Assembly (NCBI GenBank): GCA_014218235.1
Contig: CM024757.1
Span: 145,031,371-145,095,370, forward strand
Length of the DNA stretch: 64,000 nt
Direction: 5' to 3'
Origin: Colocasia esculenta
Lineage: Eukaryota; Streptophyta; Magnoliopsida; Alismatales; Araceae
Under the pieces are notes generated by a model, which saw only the letters and a list, made by a program, of their open reading frames with translations, did no database searches and was not told the DNA's origin. Position 1 is the stretch's first letter. Every line of letters begins with the position of its first letter. Positions 52,388-63,322 of this stretch are shown here, piece by piece. Made by a program: the position numbers and the translations under genes.

Positions 52388-53790
52388 TGTAGACACGCAT
52401 TTCTGATCCATAAGTCGAGCAAATTTCTTGTCATATCATCGATGCCCCACGTTGGCTCATCATCGTCAAGCTGGCTTTGTCCGATCATGACATCCTTTTC
52501 ATCAATTCATTACCCTGGTGGGGTCATCCTTGTCAAAATCAATCCTCTTCATCATCGTCTTGTAGCTCTCTGAATCAAGAGTCTGGCGTTTCAAACCGCA
52601 CGTCATTCTGACGGCCGCGCCTGGGGATCGGACACATTGCATGGCCGCATACTAAAAAGGCCCTGAAGGTGACAGCCCCCCTGTCGCGTTCAAGAAGACG
52701 ACACCTCGATATGTCGCGTTCATAAATAGGCATTTTAATTCCCTGAAAAATCGCCAGAAATGACTTAAAGTCACCTTCCATGTAAGGAAGGCGACGTATC
52801 GAGGCGTCGCCACCCTGATAGCGACCAGATGGCTGTCGCGTTTTGGATCCCATGTAGGGAATCCTTTCCGAGCATGACTTGGACACATGCGATACATGGA
52901 TATTCCCTCTTTTGGTCGTCTAAATCGCGTCCAAATCCCACCAAAACTCGTGGAGACCTTCCTTAAAGCCTCCTTTCCGAGTTCCAATTGCCGATGCACA
53001 GCCATACATACCCAAACTTGGACTCTTGCCCGTTATTCCTCTCACAGACCTTCCAGGAATAATCACCTATAACTATCTCAATACTCCATCTTTTGAGGCA
53101 AGGCCAGCGTCTGCTTCTTCCCCTGCAAGAGAGCTCGAACTCCGAAGAACAGAGCTCCCTCCCCAGACGACTAGGAACTGCCCCCCAGGGTTTCTTTCCC
53201 CCGGCTGCACTTTCTCTCTCCCTTTCCCTTCATTATTTCTCTTCATTCATGCATGCATAGATCCTTTCTTTTCGTAGACTTGCATTAGAACACACACCAC
53301 CCACCTTCTTTAATCACCCAAAGGGGTTAAAAACCCCACCCACGTGAGTTCTTTTCATGATAGTTCATGTTTACTTATTTTTCTCTTGAATAGATACTAC
53401 TGCACGAATTTCTAATGGTTTCTTGATGTTTCCATGACTTTGGCAGGTGTTTGAAGACAAGGGAAACGTGAGGCTCTTGCCCCTTGGCCGGCTGAGGAGC
53501 AAGAAGAAAGAACCTGCAACTTCCATCCACTAAAGAAGAAGGCGACCACAAGGCTATCGCGACCAAGAAGGCACTGCTCTTCACGTCGCGTTCAGGTAAG
53601 AGGAAGGCGACCACCATCTTGTCGCCTTCCCAGAAGAAGGTACGCCCTCTTTCTTCTCTTCCTTTTCCAACGTAGTCAGCCGTCCCTTCATCCATACATC
53701 CTTTGGCGACTACTTGGTGGCGATCACGGTACATTTTCCTATCCTTCATACATACACTTTTGGGGAGCACAATCCCGTGATTACTCCTTT
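52388..53790 (+). repeat. 5' LTR of element H, end uncertain
   Basis: The start is clear (change from LTR F to TGTAGACACGC). The end is tentatively just before a TTTTGGCGATCATGGTGGGAC stretch at about 53787, which resembles Tat-type primer binding sites, but no second LTR is available to prove it. Contains repeated GAAGGCGAC and GTCGCGTTC words. Confidence 0.5.
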
Positions 53791-54979
53791 TGGCGATCAT
53801 GGTGGGACATCTAGTGCCCATCATGCTTGATCTTGTCTTTCCCTGCCTTTCTTATTCCTTCATGTGTATGGTGTGCTCTTAGTTTTCCCTTTTGTTCACT
53901 TTCTTTGAGTTTTTTGGACTTCTGCTGCTCTGGGTGAGAAGGCGATGATCAAGGAGTCGCGATCAAAGTAGCGATGCGGAGCAAGTCGCGATCAGGTTAG
54001 TACATAGTGCCCTTCTCGTCCCTTTCTTGCGTTCTGTGGTGCTGTGAGGTAAAGCGACGTCCGAAGTGTCGCGATAAAGGAAACGACAGGAGGAGCGTCG
54101 TGATCACGTACGTCCTCTGCCCGTACATTTGTTTAGAGTTATTTAAATTCCTATGTCTGTTGAGAACGTGATGCTGCTACCGTCGTGATAAAGGAGGCGA
54201 CAGGGAGGTTGTCGCGACCAGGTCAGTACTCCTGTTTCTGGTCTTCTTTGAAATTTGGGTTCATTTACATACTCCATCTATACTTCATGTCATACCATGT
54301 CTGTTCCATGTTCTTGAGAGTCTGTCAGTCCTGTTTGTTATAGGGTTGTTTTGATTTCCGTGCATAATTAGTCTGTTCTGTTCTCTGTCCACTGTGAAGA
54401 GGAACGCGACTGGCCTCTTGTCGCGATCCTGGTCGCGACAGGTTACCCGTCGCCTTCTGCTTTCGAGAGCAGGTCAGCTTGATTTCTGTTTTGTTAGTTT
54501 TAGGCTAGAATTCTGCATGCACTCCGGTGGACATAGGATCTGTATACACATCTCTGCACTCATAGTATAGGTTGTCCTCCTCGCGACGACTGCCTCTCTC
54601 TCAGCCACATACTCCTTGTGTCCGACTAGAGCACTCGCTTGAGGGCCTCCGTAAGTCCCTGCTGGCCGTGGATTCCCACACGGCTGCCGGGCAGGTTGTA
54701 CCTGTTGCCACTTAGAGTTAGGAATCACGCGTTTGGCAAGGTTGAGAAATCCTAGTCGCACCCAAAGATTGGAAGCCTCCTCCCTTAGGAACTTTCCTTA
54801 TTTGGAGAGAACTTGCTAAAAATCAATTCATAAAAAGGCAAACTTGAACCAAGTGAAAGAAACCACCATCATTGCCAACTGCTTGTTTTAGGTGAGACGT
54901 TTTCTCTTTCCTTTTGTCTGCATAGGGTTGTTTGATTAGAAAACTAGGTGTCTGTCTAAGTTAGGTTAGTCTTTCAAAT
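53791..54979 (+). other. Leader of element H
   Basis: About 1.2 kb without a gene. It has seven or more GTCGCGA/TCGCGAC-type words between 53940 and 54450 spaced 25-100 bp apart. No further signal seen. Confidence 0.5.
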
Positions 54980-56710
54980 ATGGGCAGGCTTTCCTCATTT
55001 TGGCATACCCACCTGCCAAATATGGAGTCATATCTGAACCCGATCTACGATGAGAATCAGGACCCTGCCTTCTACCCCTCCCAAGACTACGAGGAGTCCC
55101 TTCCTCACGATCTCTTTGGGGAGTCAGACCGCCCTTGGGTCGCTACAGTCCATGCCTCTGAGAACACCTTCACAACGACGGTGGCCCATCTCAGACCATT
55201 CATCCCCCTCTTCCGGACGATCAAGCCACTCAGCTTTTGCGCTTAATTCCCCAACTTGATTAGTCCTAGATCCAGACTCTCATGACGGCCCTCAAAGGAA
55301 GGCCGCTTCGTCACCCTCACCCAGTGGGCACGTCACGCCCCGTGGCACCTACATTCGGCCCCCATGTCATCGTGGGACAAGCCGATAACACTCCCATCCG
55401 GCCGCGGGCCATTCGGTTCACCCCTTTCGAGTCTGATCACTACTATCTACGGGAGCCGAGGCCCCGATCTCCTACCTATCATCCATGCTACTCACCCCCA
55501 TCCTCCTGAGCCACGTGCTAGGCCGGTGTCCCATACCTCCTCTCTACACGCTCAACCGTCCGCCACTCCGGACATGATGTCCGAATCGGTGTCCATCAAG
55601 AAGGAGCTCTAAGAGCTCCAAAAGCAAGTTGACCCTAGGCAGCACCACGATGTGCACATGCCCAATTTCAATGGCCTATGGGTCCCCTCTCCATGCGAGC
55701 TGCCGAAGTACCGCAAATACAACAGCTCAGGCAATCCCTATATCTATGTCAAAGACTTCATCTATGAGTCTGCCCCCTACCAGCATGATCGCCGCCTAAT
55801 GGCCTATCTATTCCGTCGGTCGCTGGATGGGCATGCCTTAGACTGGTTCTACTCTCTGCTACTTGAGGATGCAGAGGACTTTGCTATTGTGAAGGCCAAA
55901 TTCCTCGAACAATTCCAAGATAGGGTTGGGCCTGAATACTCTCTTACGGATCTCATGACTGAAAAGATGAAGTCGGATGAGGACTTTGCCGTATACGCCG
56001 ATAGGTGGAGGCAAATGGCCACGCGGGTTCCGGGGTACCTTCCGGAGGGAGAGAAGGTGAAGATCATCATTGCCAACGCAACCCCTGCCTATAGAAACAT
56101 CCTGGCGATGAATGACATCACCACCATGCATCAACTCTACAGCCGGGCCCGGTTTATCCAAACCCAGCTCAAAGATTCTCCCATCCACTCTATGTTCGAA
56201 CCCCAGAAATCCCAGTTCCAAAGAAAGCCTCAAGGACCAGTCACTGAGGGGTCCAAGTGAACGAAGAAGTGAGCACGTTGAATCCTGCTGGCTAGAACCA
56301 AAACCGCCAGCCTTACACTGCCCAGGTCAGAACCCCACCAATCCTCCACAAGGGCAACATCAGCGCCAATACAACCAAGTGCCAGCTCCCGATGGCTCTC
56401 AGCAAAGGCGTCCCTTAGGACCAAGGAGAACTTACTACCCGCCACTGCTAGAGACACTCTCCGACATATTCTTGGCCTTGCTCTCCACAGAAGCCATTAG
56501 ACTCCCTCCCGAGAGGCCTTGAACCCTAGTGTGGACCAAACTCGTACTGTGTCTTCCACCGACAACCTGGTCATACCATCGACCAATGTTTCACATTCAA
56601 GGATCTGGTATACGACTTACATGAGCAGAACAGAATAGATTGGACATCCCTCCGGCAAGTGATCGGAGACATCAAAGAGAGGCAGCGGCAGCAATAGCAG
56701 CAGAGGCAGC
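54980..56710 (+). pseudogene. Element H gag
   Basis: An N-terminal piece (MESYLNPIYDENQDPAFYPS, 55022 on) and a Pro/Arg-rich linker are in broken frames. 55652-56260 is a 202-codon open gag domain with YVKDFIYESAPYQHDRRLMAYLF, LDGHALDWFYSLL, FAIVKAKFLEQFQD, LTDLMTEKMKSDEDFAVYADRW and ARFIQTQLKD. A later frame (56530-56620) has CVFHRQPGHTIDQCFTFKDL, corresponding to the C-x-H-x-G-H-x-C knuckle of Tat-related gag. The capsid-forming domain is intact but the gene is not continuous. Confidence 0.8.
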
Positions 56711-57335
56711 AGCGCCAACCACCCCTCAAGAACAACAACAGTAGCAACAACAACAGCCGTTGTAGGACCTCGATATCGTCCACAACCCCATACCAAACCA
56801 TCCACCAGCTCTAAACCCACCATAGCAACCAGCCCAGGTAAATCCCATCGTCCACCACCCTCCTCCTCAAGCAAACTGGACGTATGATGATGAGCTCGAT
56901 GTCCAGAAGATGATGGCCATTAACCACCAGTAGCCCTCCAATCCCAAACAATACAACCAGCCAACATGGCTCCTCAGCTTATCCTCACTTAGTTTCCATG
57001 GCCAACGCCGTCATACTGCCCGTCAGTTCAACATCTACGCCAGTCGCTAGTCCACCCATCATCCTACCCTTCGCTCCACCTGTCTCTATACCATTGTCAC
57101 CCGTCATATCCGCTCCCTCACCCATTATCCTACCACCACCTGGGCCGGACCAACCTTCCGCCGCCACGCTATCCTCCTCCAGGCAGCCAGCCACCCAACC
57201 AACCACCCTGCGAGTGGGCGAGTCTTCCGCCGTCCGTATCCGCCTATCTCCACCACCTCCACTAGCCAGAGCAACCACCAATAGGTCCTGCAACCTCCTC
57301 AATAGCATGCTCAGCAGCAACCACAAGATGAGGGG
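56711..57335 (+). other. Low-complexity gag-protease linker of element H
   Basis: Gln-, Pro- and Ser-rich coding potential in changing frames (for example PPIILPFAPPVSIPLSPVIS at 57050-57110). No domain. Probably the disordered gag tail. Confidence 0.5.
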
Positions 57336-57945
57336 ATGATCGAGCCGTTACCGGGAACCCACTATGACATCCTCAAGCACCTCGACCACGTGCCAGCTAA
57401 GATCTCCATACTAGAGTTGATCAAGAAGTCCAAAGAGCACCAGGAGGCTTTGAGGAATTTCCTACAGAAAGTAGTGGTGAATGAGGACATGCTGGCCGAC
57501 AAACTGTCAAATGCACTAGCCATGGTGACTCGTGGGCTGGCAATAACCTTTGCAGAAAGCGAACTAGCACCTCCAGAAGCCAGGAGGCTCCCACTCTGCG
57601 TAACCCTTGTCATCAACCATGTGGCAGTAGGAGCAGCCCTAGTCGACACGGGGGCATCAATCAATGTGTGCCCGCTGAGTACCCTGAGAGCCTGTGACCT
57701 GTCAGAAGGAATGCTAAGGCCACCCCAACCACCATAGCTGCCTACGACAATTCTAGAAGATCTTGTCACGGCATGGTGACTGTGCAAGTTGAACTGGGAC
57801 TGCTCGCCGTCACGGTGGATTTCTATGTCCTCGATATTGATCCCATGTTCAAGGCTATCCTGGGGCATCCATGGCTAGAAGCACGCGGAGCCGTGCCGTC
57901 CACCGCACACCAATGCCTTAAGTTCTCCTTCCAAGGATGAATCAT
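57336..57945 (+). pseudogene. Element H aspartic protease
   Basis: MIEPLPGTHYDILKHLDHVPAKISILELI leads into AITFAESELAPPEARRLPLCVTLVINHVAVGAALVDTGASINVCPLSTL. The active-site triplet D-T-G is intact. After a short break near 57738 the flap and C-terminal parts continue (FYVLDIDPMFKAILGHPWLEARGAVPSTAHQCLKF). A TGA at about 57938 stands where relatives often have a charged residue. Close to functional, apart from the frame change. Confidence 0.8.
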
Positions 57946-58732
57946 TAAGGTCAAGAGCATAGCCACTGTCCACTCCGTAGATGCCATCCATGACACCCAC
58001 CTCCCAGCCATGTGGCCCGCCAACAAACCTGTGGTCTCCGTGCTAGACATCAACTACCCCTGGAGCTACTCGTTCCAGTCCAAACGAGAGGTCAACCTAG
58101 CGCAAGTCAATGCAGTCAAGAGAAAGGAACCACTGAACACCAAGGGATGGGAAATCATGATAAAGCTGGGGTACGAAGAAGGCAAGGGGTTAGGGGCAGA
58201 GCTACAGGGCATAGTCAAACCCATCCCGGACATTGTAAAGAAGAGCCGATGGGGACTGGGTTACAGAGAAAAATCCATGCCATGGTCATCCCACACATCC
58301 ACTCTCAAGGCCGACCGCGAGCCGCTTACATGGGCACTTTGGTGTCATTTCATTAGGGGGCCTACCCAAATTGGATACAACACTGTGGTAGTCGAGGCAG
58401 AACTCTCCCAGCATGAGATACATGGTCGGAACTTCTCTTTGCACATGGCACCTCTGCTGACCTATAGAGCTCTAGAAGCACTCCGCCCAAACAAAACGAG
58501 GAAAACTGGGGACCCAGAGGCTGAGTGGTACCGCCGGTTTGACATAGAAGACATCACCATAGCCTTCAGCCGCCTGTTCTGGGAGGAAGAAAGAACCTGG
58601 CCGCCAGTTGCAGCCGACCTACTAGATGCCCCCACTTCCATTACCTCCAAGAGGAAACTCATGAACGAGACCACAGACATAGGAGAATCGGACATCCCTT
58701 ATGAAGAGGGAAGGACGGTAGATGAACTCTAG
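57946..58732 (+). CDS. Element H G-patch domain protein between protease and RT
   Basis: Open frame with ATG at 58010 but coding sequence open upstream (VHSVDAIHDTHLPAMWP). Residues about 45-75 form a G-patch: GWEIMIKLGYEEGKGLGAE followed by LQGIVKPI and WGLGY. G-patch domains bind RNA or RNA helicases; betaretroviruses have one next to protease, and some plant Gypsy elements have one in this place (established in general terms). The rest is a conserved acidic and aromatic-rich linker (EEERTWPPVAADLL). The domain is intact. Probably part of the polyprotein, not a separate gene. Confidence 0.75.
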
Positions 58733-59328
58733 AGGGGCACCTGCCTAGCCATTCACCCATCGATTCTAGACTCCCTGCTTCCCAGCCTCGTTCCTTCCTC
58801 TCCTCCTCTGCTCATTTAGCTAACTCACCAACTCCTGGCAGCCGCACACAGCCTCCTCACTCCTGAGCTCCCGCCTGCGATCCTCTCTGCCTTGCACACT
58901 GACCCGGGCGACCACGAGGTCACTCTCTCCTGCTGCATGCGCTCAACTGATCTCCAAAAACAAATGCCAACATTCAAATGCACGTTGAGGTTGAGGAGCC
59001 GGCATACTTCCTTCACCCTTCTGATCAGGGGCACCCCTCGACTGGGGCTTCTCCTCCCTCTCCTACACTAGGAGCCATTCTCTTCAAGGACGCCATGTCC
59101 TCCACCAGTCCTGTAGAGTCATCTAGCCTAGAAGAGTCTAGAGTAGAAGAGTCTAGTCTTAGTTTAGGTAGTCCTAGGTTAGAGAGTCAGGGCAACCCAG
59201 CGCCCACCAAGTCCAAGTGTCGCCCTAGGAAGCGATGGGGCAAGGTTATTCCCTAGAGATACCTTCAAGAGCTAGCTCGATAGTGTCAAGCATTACTGCT
59301 GATAGAGAAGTTCACAAGTGAAGCGCTG
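58733..59328 (+). other. Linker between G-patch and RT of element H
   Basis: Ser/Pro- and Glu-rich coding potential in changing frames (SSTSPVESSSLEESRVEESS at 59098-59157). No domain seen. Confidence 0.5.
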
Positions 59329-60590
59329 GTGTTAGAAGAAGAATTTGTGCAAGATGGGGTGTTCATGGACGATGGATTTGGCATCTATGAAATCATGAAT
59401 GACGAGGACCCAATCGATGAAGAGGATAGCGAAGTAGATGACGCTGCCGAAAAGTACGCCAGTGGCGTAAGGAGATTCGATGAGCCTACAACAGTAGTGG
59501 ATGAACCTACTAAGGAAGTCAACCTCGGAATAGAAGAAGATCCCAGGATTGTGATAATTTCAGCAAACCTCTCTCCTGATGAAGAAGAGGAATTGGTGCA
59601 AATTCTAAGGGAGTACAAAGACACATTCGCCTAGTCATATAAGGACATGCCCGATCTAGACCCCTCACTAGTGGAGCACCGACTCGTGTTGAAAGAAGGG
59701 GCAAAGGCCATAAAACAAAAGCTCAGAAGATTCCACCCACTCATGGCCCTGAAGATGAAGGATGAAGTAGACAAACTCCATAAGGCTAGATTCATCAGGG
59801 TATTGCTTTATCCGAACTGGGTGGCAAACATAGTCCTTGTCATGAAGAAGGATGGTAAAGTCAGAATCTGCATCGACTTCAGGGACTTGAATAAGGCATG
59901 TTCGAAAGACGACTTCCCGCTTCCTCATATTGATGTGCTGATTGATAACACTGCTGGGTACGAGACCCTCTCATTCATGGACGGGTACTCAGGTTACAAC
60001 CAAATCTGTCTAGCTCCTGAGGATCAAGAGAAGACATCCTTCACCATGCCTTGGGAAACATACTGTTCTTTAGTCATGCCGTTTGGGCTAAAGAATGCCG
60101 ACGCTACCTATGTGGACGACATCTTGGTGAAGTCAAGAACCAGGAGAGAGCACCCCAGAATCCTTGCCAAGGTGTTACAGAGGTCAAGGGAGTATCAACT
60201 GAGAATGAACCCAAAGAAATGCGTGTTTGGGGTATCGTCAGGAAAGTTGCTAGGCTTCATAGTCAGCAAGCGGGGTATTGAGATTGATCCAAATAAGGCC
60301 AAGGCTATAGCAGAAATGCTACCTCCAAAGAACATCTCGCAGCTAAGAGGATTAATAGGGCGTTTGCAATTCATCAGAAGATTCATATCCCAGCATTCAA
60401 AAAGATGCCGCCCGTTCTATGATCTCTTGAAAGGAGGGGCAAAATTCGAATGGAATGATAAATGTCGAGCAGCCTTCAATGATTTGAAGAGCTATCTCAT
60501 GAATCCCCCAGTTCTGCAGCCTCCTGTACCTGAGAAACCGCTTATCCTATATCTCTCGGTCATTGAGGACTCCCTAGGTGTGTCCTTGCG
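59329..60590 (+). pseudogene. Element H reverse transcriptase with in-frame deletion
   Basis: One frame throughout, interrupted only by a TAG at 59632 in FA-stop-SYKDMPDLDP where relatives have Trp (TGG to TAG). Then LVLKEGAKAIKQKLRRFHP, NWVANIVLVMKKDGKVRICIDFRDLNKA, LSFMDGYSGYNQI, SLVMPFGLKNADATY and directly VDDILVKSRT. Relatives have about 17-20 residues between A-T-Y and the Y-V-D-D box, so an in-frame deletion has removed them, including the Tyr before V-D-D. The thumb and connection follow (MNPKKCVFGVSSGKLLGFIVS, LRGLIGRLQFIRRFISQ, FEWNDKCRAAF). The frame is lost after IEDSLGV near 60590. Confidence 0.9.
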
Positions 60591-61360
60591 CAACACGATG
60601 AATCTGGTAAAGAAAGGGCAGCATACTACTTCTCTAGGCTCTTCAACACCACTGAATCCAAGTACACCACTGCGGACAAGACCTGTGCCGTGCTCGTGTG
60701 GGTAGTCCAAAAGCTCTAGCACTACTTCCTTGCCCACGAGGTCAAGTTGAATTCAAGGATGGACCCACTCCGATACCTTCTAGAGAAGCATGTCCTCTCT
60801 GATCCGCTCGCACGCTGGCAGAGCTTTCTCTCCCAATTCGACATTTCCTTCGTGGTCTAAAAGGCTATCAAAGGATATGCCATCGCCAAGCATCTTGCCC
60901 ATCTTCCACTCCCTCACAGCGACTCTGTCCAAGAAGAGTTCCCTGACGAGGAACTCTCAGTCATCATCAAAGACCCCTTCTGGTCCCTCCATTTCGATGG
61001 CGCACTTAACTCTCAGGGACGGGGCATTGGAGCCGTGCTACTTACCCCGGAAGGCATTACCATCCCCATTGCCTATCAACTCACCTTCCCCGCCACTAAC
61101 AACATGTCTGAGTACGAAGCTCTCCTCACTGGCCTCAAGCACACTTACATCTTAGGTGCATCCCACCTCAGAATCATCGGAGACTCTCAGCTTGTTCTGT
61201 GGTAGGTGCTCTTACCGCACCCGTGACCCAAAGCTCAAGCCATATCAAGACCTGGTCACGCTATTGGCAAGGCAGTTCTGCAAGCTTATCTATATCCATA
61301 CTCCTCGCTCACAAAACTCCTGGCAGACACTTTGGCGTCGCTAGCTTCCTCTCTATCCTT
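60591..61360 (+). pseudogene. Element H RNase H domains, shifted and with nonsense codons
   Basis: In a new frame: AAYYFSRLFNTTESKYTTAD, WVVQKL-stop-HYFLAHEV, MDPLRYLLEKHVLSDPLARW, ISFVV-stop-KAIKGYA, then a second RNase H-like domain with LHFDGALNSQGRGIGAVLL, NNMSEYEALLTGL and LRIIGDSQLVLW (D, E and D residues visible), then LVTLLARQFCKLIYIHTPRSQN. Two RNase H-like blocks are typical of Tat-related elements. The stops are TAG and TAA at Gln positions. Confidence 0.8.
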
Positions 61361-62245
61361 CCCTCTGAGTCGTCAGACCGAGACAATCGTCATCCAATGA
61401 CTCGATGTTCCATCTATCCAGGATCCTTGGTTCAACAACCTTAGGACAACCTTAGAAGAGAGGGATAAGAAGAGAGGAGCGCAGCAAGTCATGCTAACTG
61501 AGCTTGAGGAAATCCTAGATGAAGAGGAGCTGCCTTGGTATTTTGAGATCGAGCAATACTGCAAGGATGGGCATATCCCGAAGGGGCAAGCGCGGAAGAT
61601 CGCAGGGCCATAAAAAGAGCCGCCCTAAGGTATACATTCGTTGGAGAAGTCTTGTACAGGAGGGCTCTCAATGGAGTTCTCTTAAGATGTCTGAGCGACG
61701 ATGAAGCTTGGAGAGTGGTGTAAGGAGCCCATGATAGTGAATGCGGAGGGCATGTCAACAGTCAAATGCTCGCAAAGAAGATCATTAGGCAGGGCTATTA
61801 CTGGACAACCCTAGAGGAAGACTGTGCCATCTACGTCCGTAGGTGTGTCAAGTGTCAACTACATGCTGATAAGATCCATGCTCCTTCCTCCTCACTTCAT
61901 CCACTATCCACACCTTGGCCATTCTCCATGTGGGCTTTCGATATTGTTGGCCCTCTTGGTGACCCTAATGCTCAAACCAAACAGAAATCATTTATCCTAA
62001 CAATGATTGAGTATTACACCAAGTGGGCAGAAGCCGAAGCATTCACAGAAATCAAAGCATCCACAGTGTGCCGCTTTATCATGAGGAATATCATCTCGCG
62101 GTTCGGAGTGCCAAGCAACATCGTCACGGACAATGGACCACAGTTCATCTCACAAGAACTTCAGGACCTCTGTAAGAAATATAACATCACTCTGCATCAT
62201 TCATCTCCATATTACCCAGAAGGCAATGGCCAAGCCCGGGTAGCT
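61361..62245 (+). pseudogene. Element H integrase, truncated before the catalytic Glu
   Basis: EEILDEEELPWYFEIEQYCKDG, RRALNGVLLRCLSDDEAWRV, then the 61766 frame: LAKKIIRQGYYWTTLEEDC, CVKCQLHADKIH (zinc-binding Cys pair), FDIVGPLGDP (first Asp), YTKWAEAEAF, VPSNIVTDNGPQFIS (second Asp) and SPYYPEGNGQA. After GNGQA relatives continue with E-S; here the protein continues with unrelated RVAALGRC, so the third catalytic residue and the C-terminal half are lost. Confidence 0.9.
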
Positions 62246-63240
62246 GCACTTGGTAGATGTCTCAACTATGTGGGTCCTACTCTAGCGATGCGTCGGTCAT
62301 TCTCTTCTAATTGGTCGAAGTGTAGGGGTAAGGATCGAAAGAGCGAGGTCGTCAACCTAAAGTATATCCTGACAAGAGGAAGTCTCAAACAGGGACGGTC
62401 AAAATAAAAAGGGGAAAAGAAACAAAAGAAAAGGAAAAGAAACGAAAGTCCATAACATGATGGGGGCATGGCAAAGAGTGGCTAAGTCCCCGCAGGACGC
62501 TCATGAGCCCGGTCGTACGCATGCCCTAAACAATGCAAGCCCATAAGAAAAGACCATAAAGTCCCTTCACAACAGACCCAATCTCTGAATGGTATGCTGT
62601 AGGAAGTAGCCGAACCCGACATCCTTGAAACCACATGAGACTTTCCTTAAATAGTCTTCCATCTCTCCCTATAAGATTGAGTCATCTCTTAGGTATGGTT
62701 TAACTAGTCGCATCATCAACTAAGGGTGGTCTACAGAGGCAATGTCACCCCTCGACGCACGTCCTAGCCTAGTGAGGTCTGTGGCGAGAACCAGGGGCGA
62801 TCAAGACTCCAAACTAGCGGCTCGAACCGGTCTAAGTGTTGTGGCCCAAAGGGGCGAGTACCTTCCGTCTCGCGCGTCTTATTTCAGGAAGGGCTAACGC
62901 CAGCTTTAGGCGTCTTTCAAAACTAAAAAAAAAATCAAATATTTCAAACTAAAAAAAAATCAATATTTCAAAACTCCAAAAAAAAATCAAATATTTCAAA
63001 CTCCAAAAAAAAAATCAAATATTTCAAAACTCCAAAAAAAAATCAAATATTTCAAAACTCCAAAAAAAAATCAAATATTTAAAAATTCCAAAAATGTTTT
63101 CAACCACTCCACTCACCTGCTCATGCATGTTATTTATGTCTTTTGCCTATTTAATAAGGCTTATCCCCTTGACCATTTATCAAGGTTGATCAATCGTCGC
63201 ATTTTTAAGGCAAGGGGCTACGCCTAAGAACGGACCTAAC
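62246..63240 (+). other. 3' non-coding region of element H
   Basis: About 1 kb without a gene, including the A-rich minisatellite. A GATGGGGGCATGG purine-rich patch near 62459 could be a polypurine tract, but no LTR start follows it convincingly. Confidence 0.45.
62925..63095 (+). repeat. A-rich minisatellite, about 29-bp unit
   Basis: Five to six copies of AAAAAAAATCAAATATTTCA plus AAACTCC, differing in A-tract length. Tat/Ogre elements often carry tandem repeats in this 3' position (established knowledge). Confidence 0.85.
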
Positions 63241-63322
63241 CTGTTTCGTGTTTGTCTAAGTGTGCAGGGCCCGAAAGAAAGCGACCCTCGTACCTCACTC
63301 GTTACCCTCGCTCAGTCGCAAA

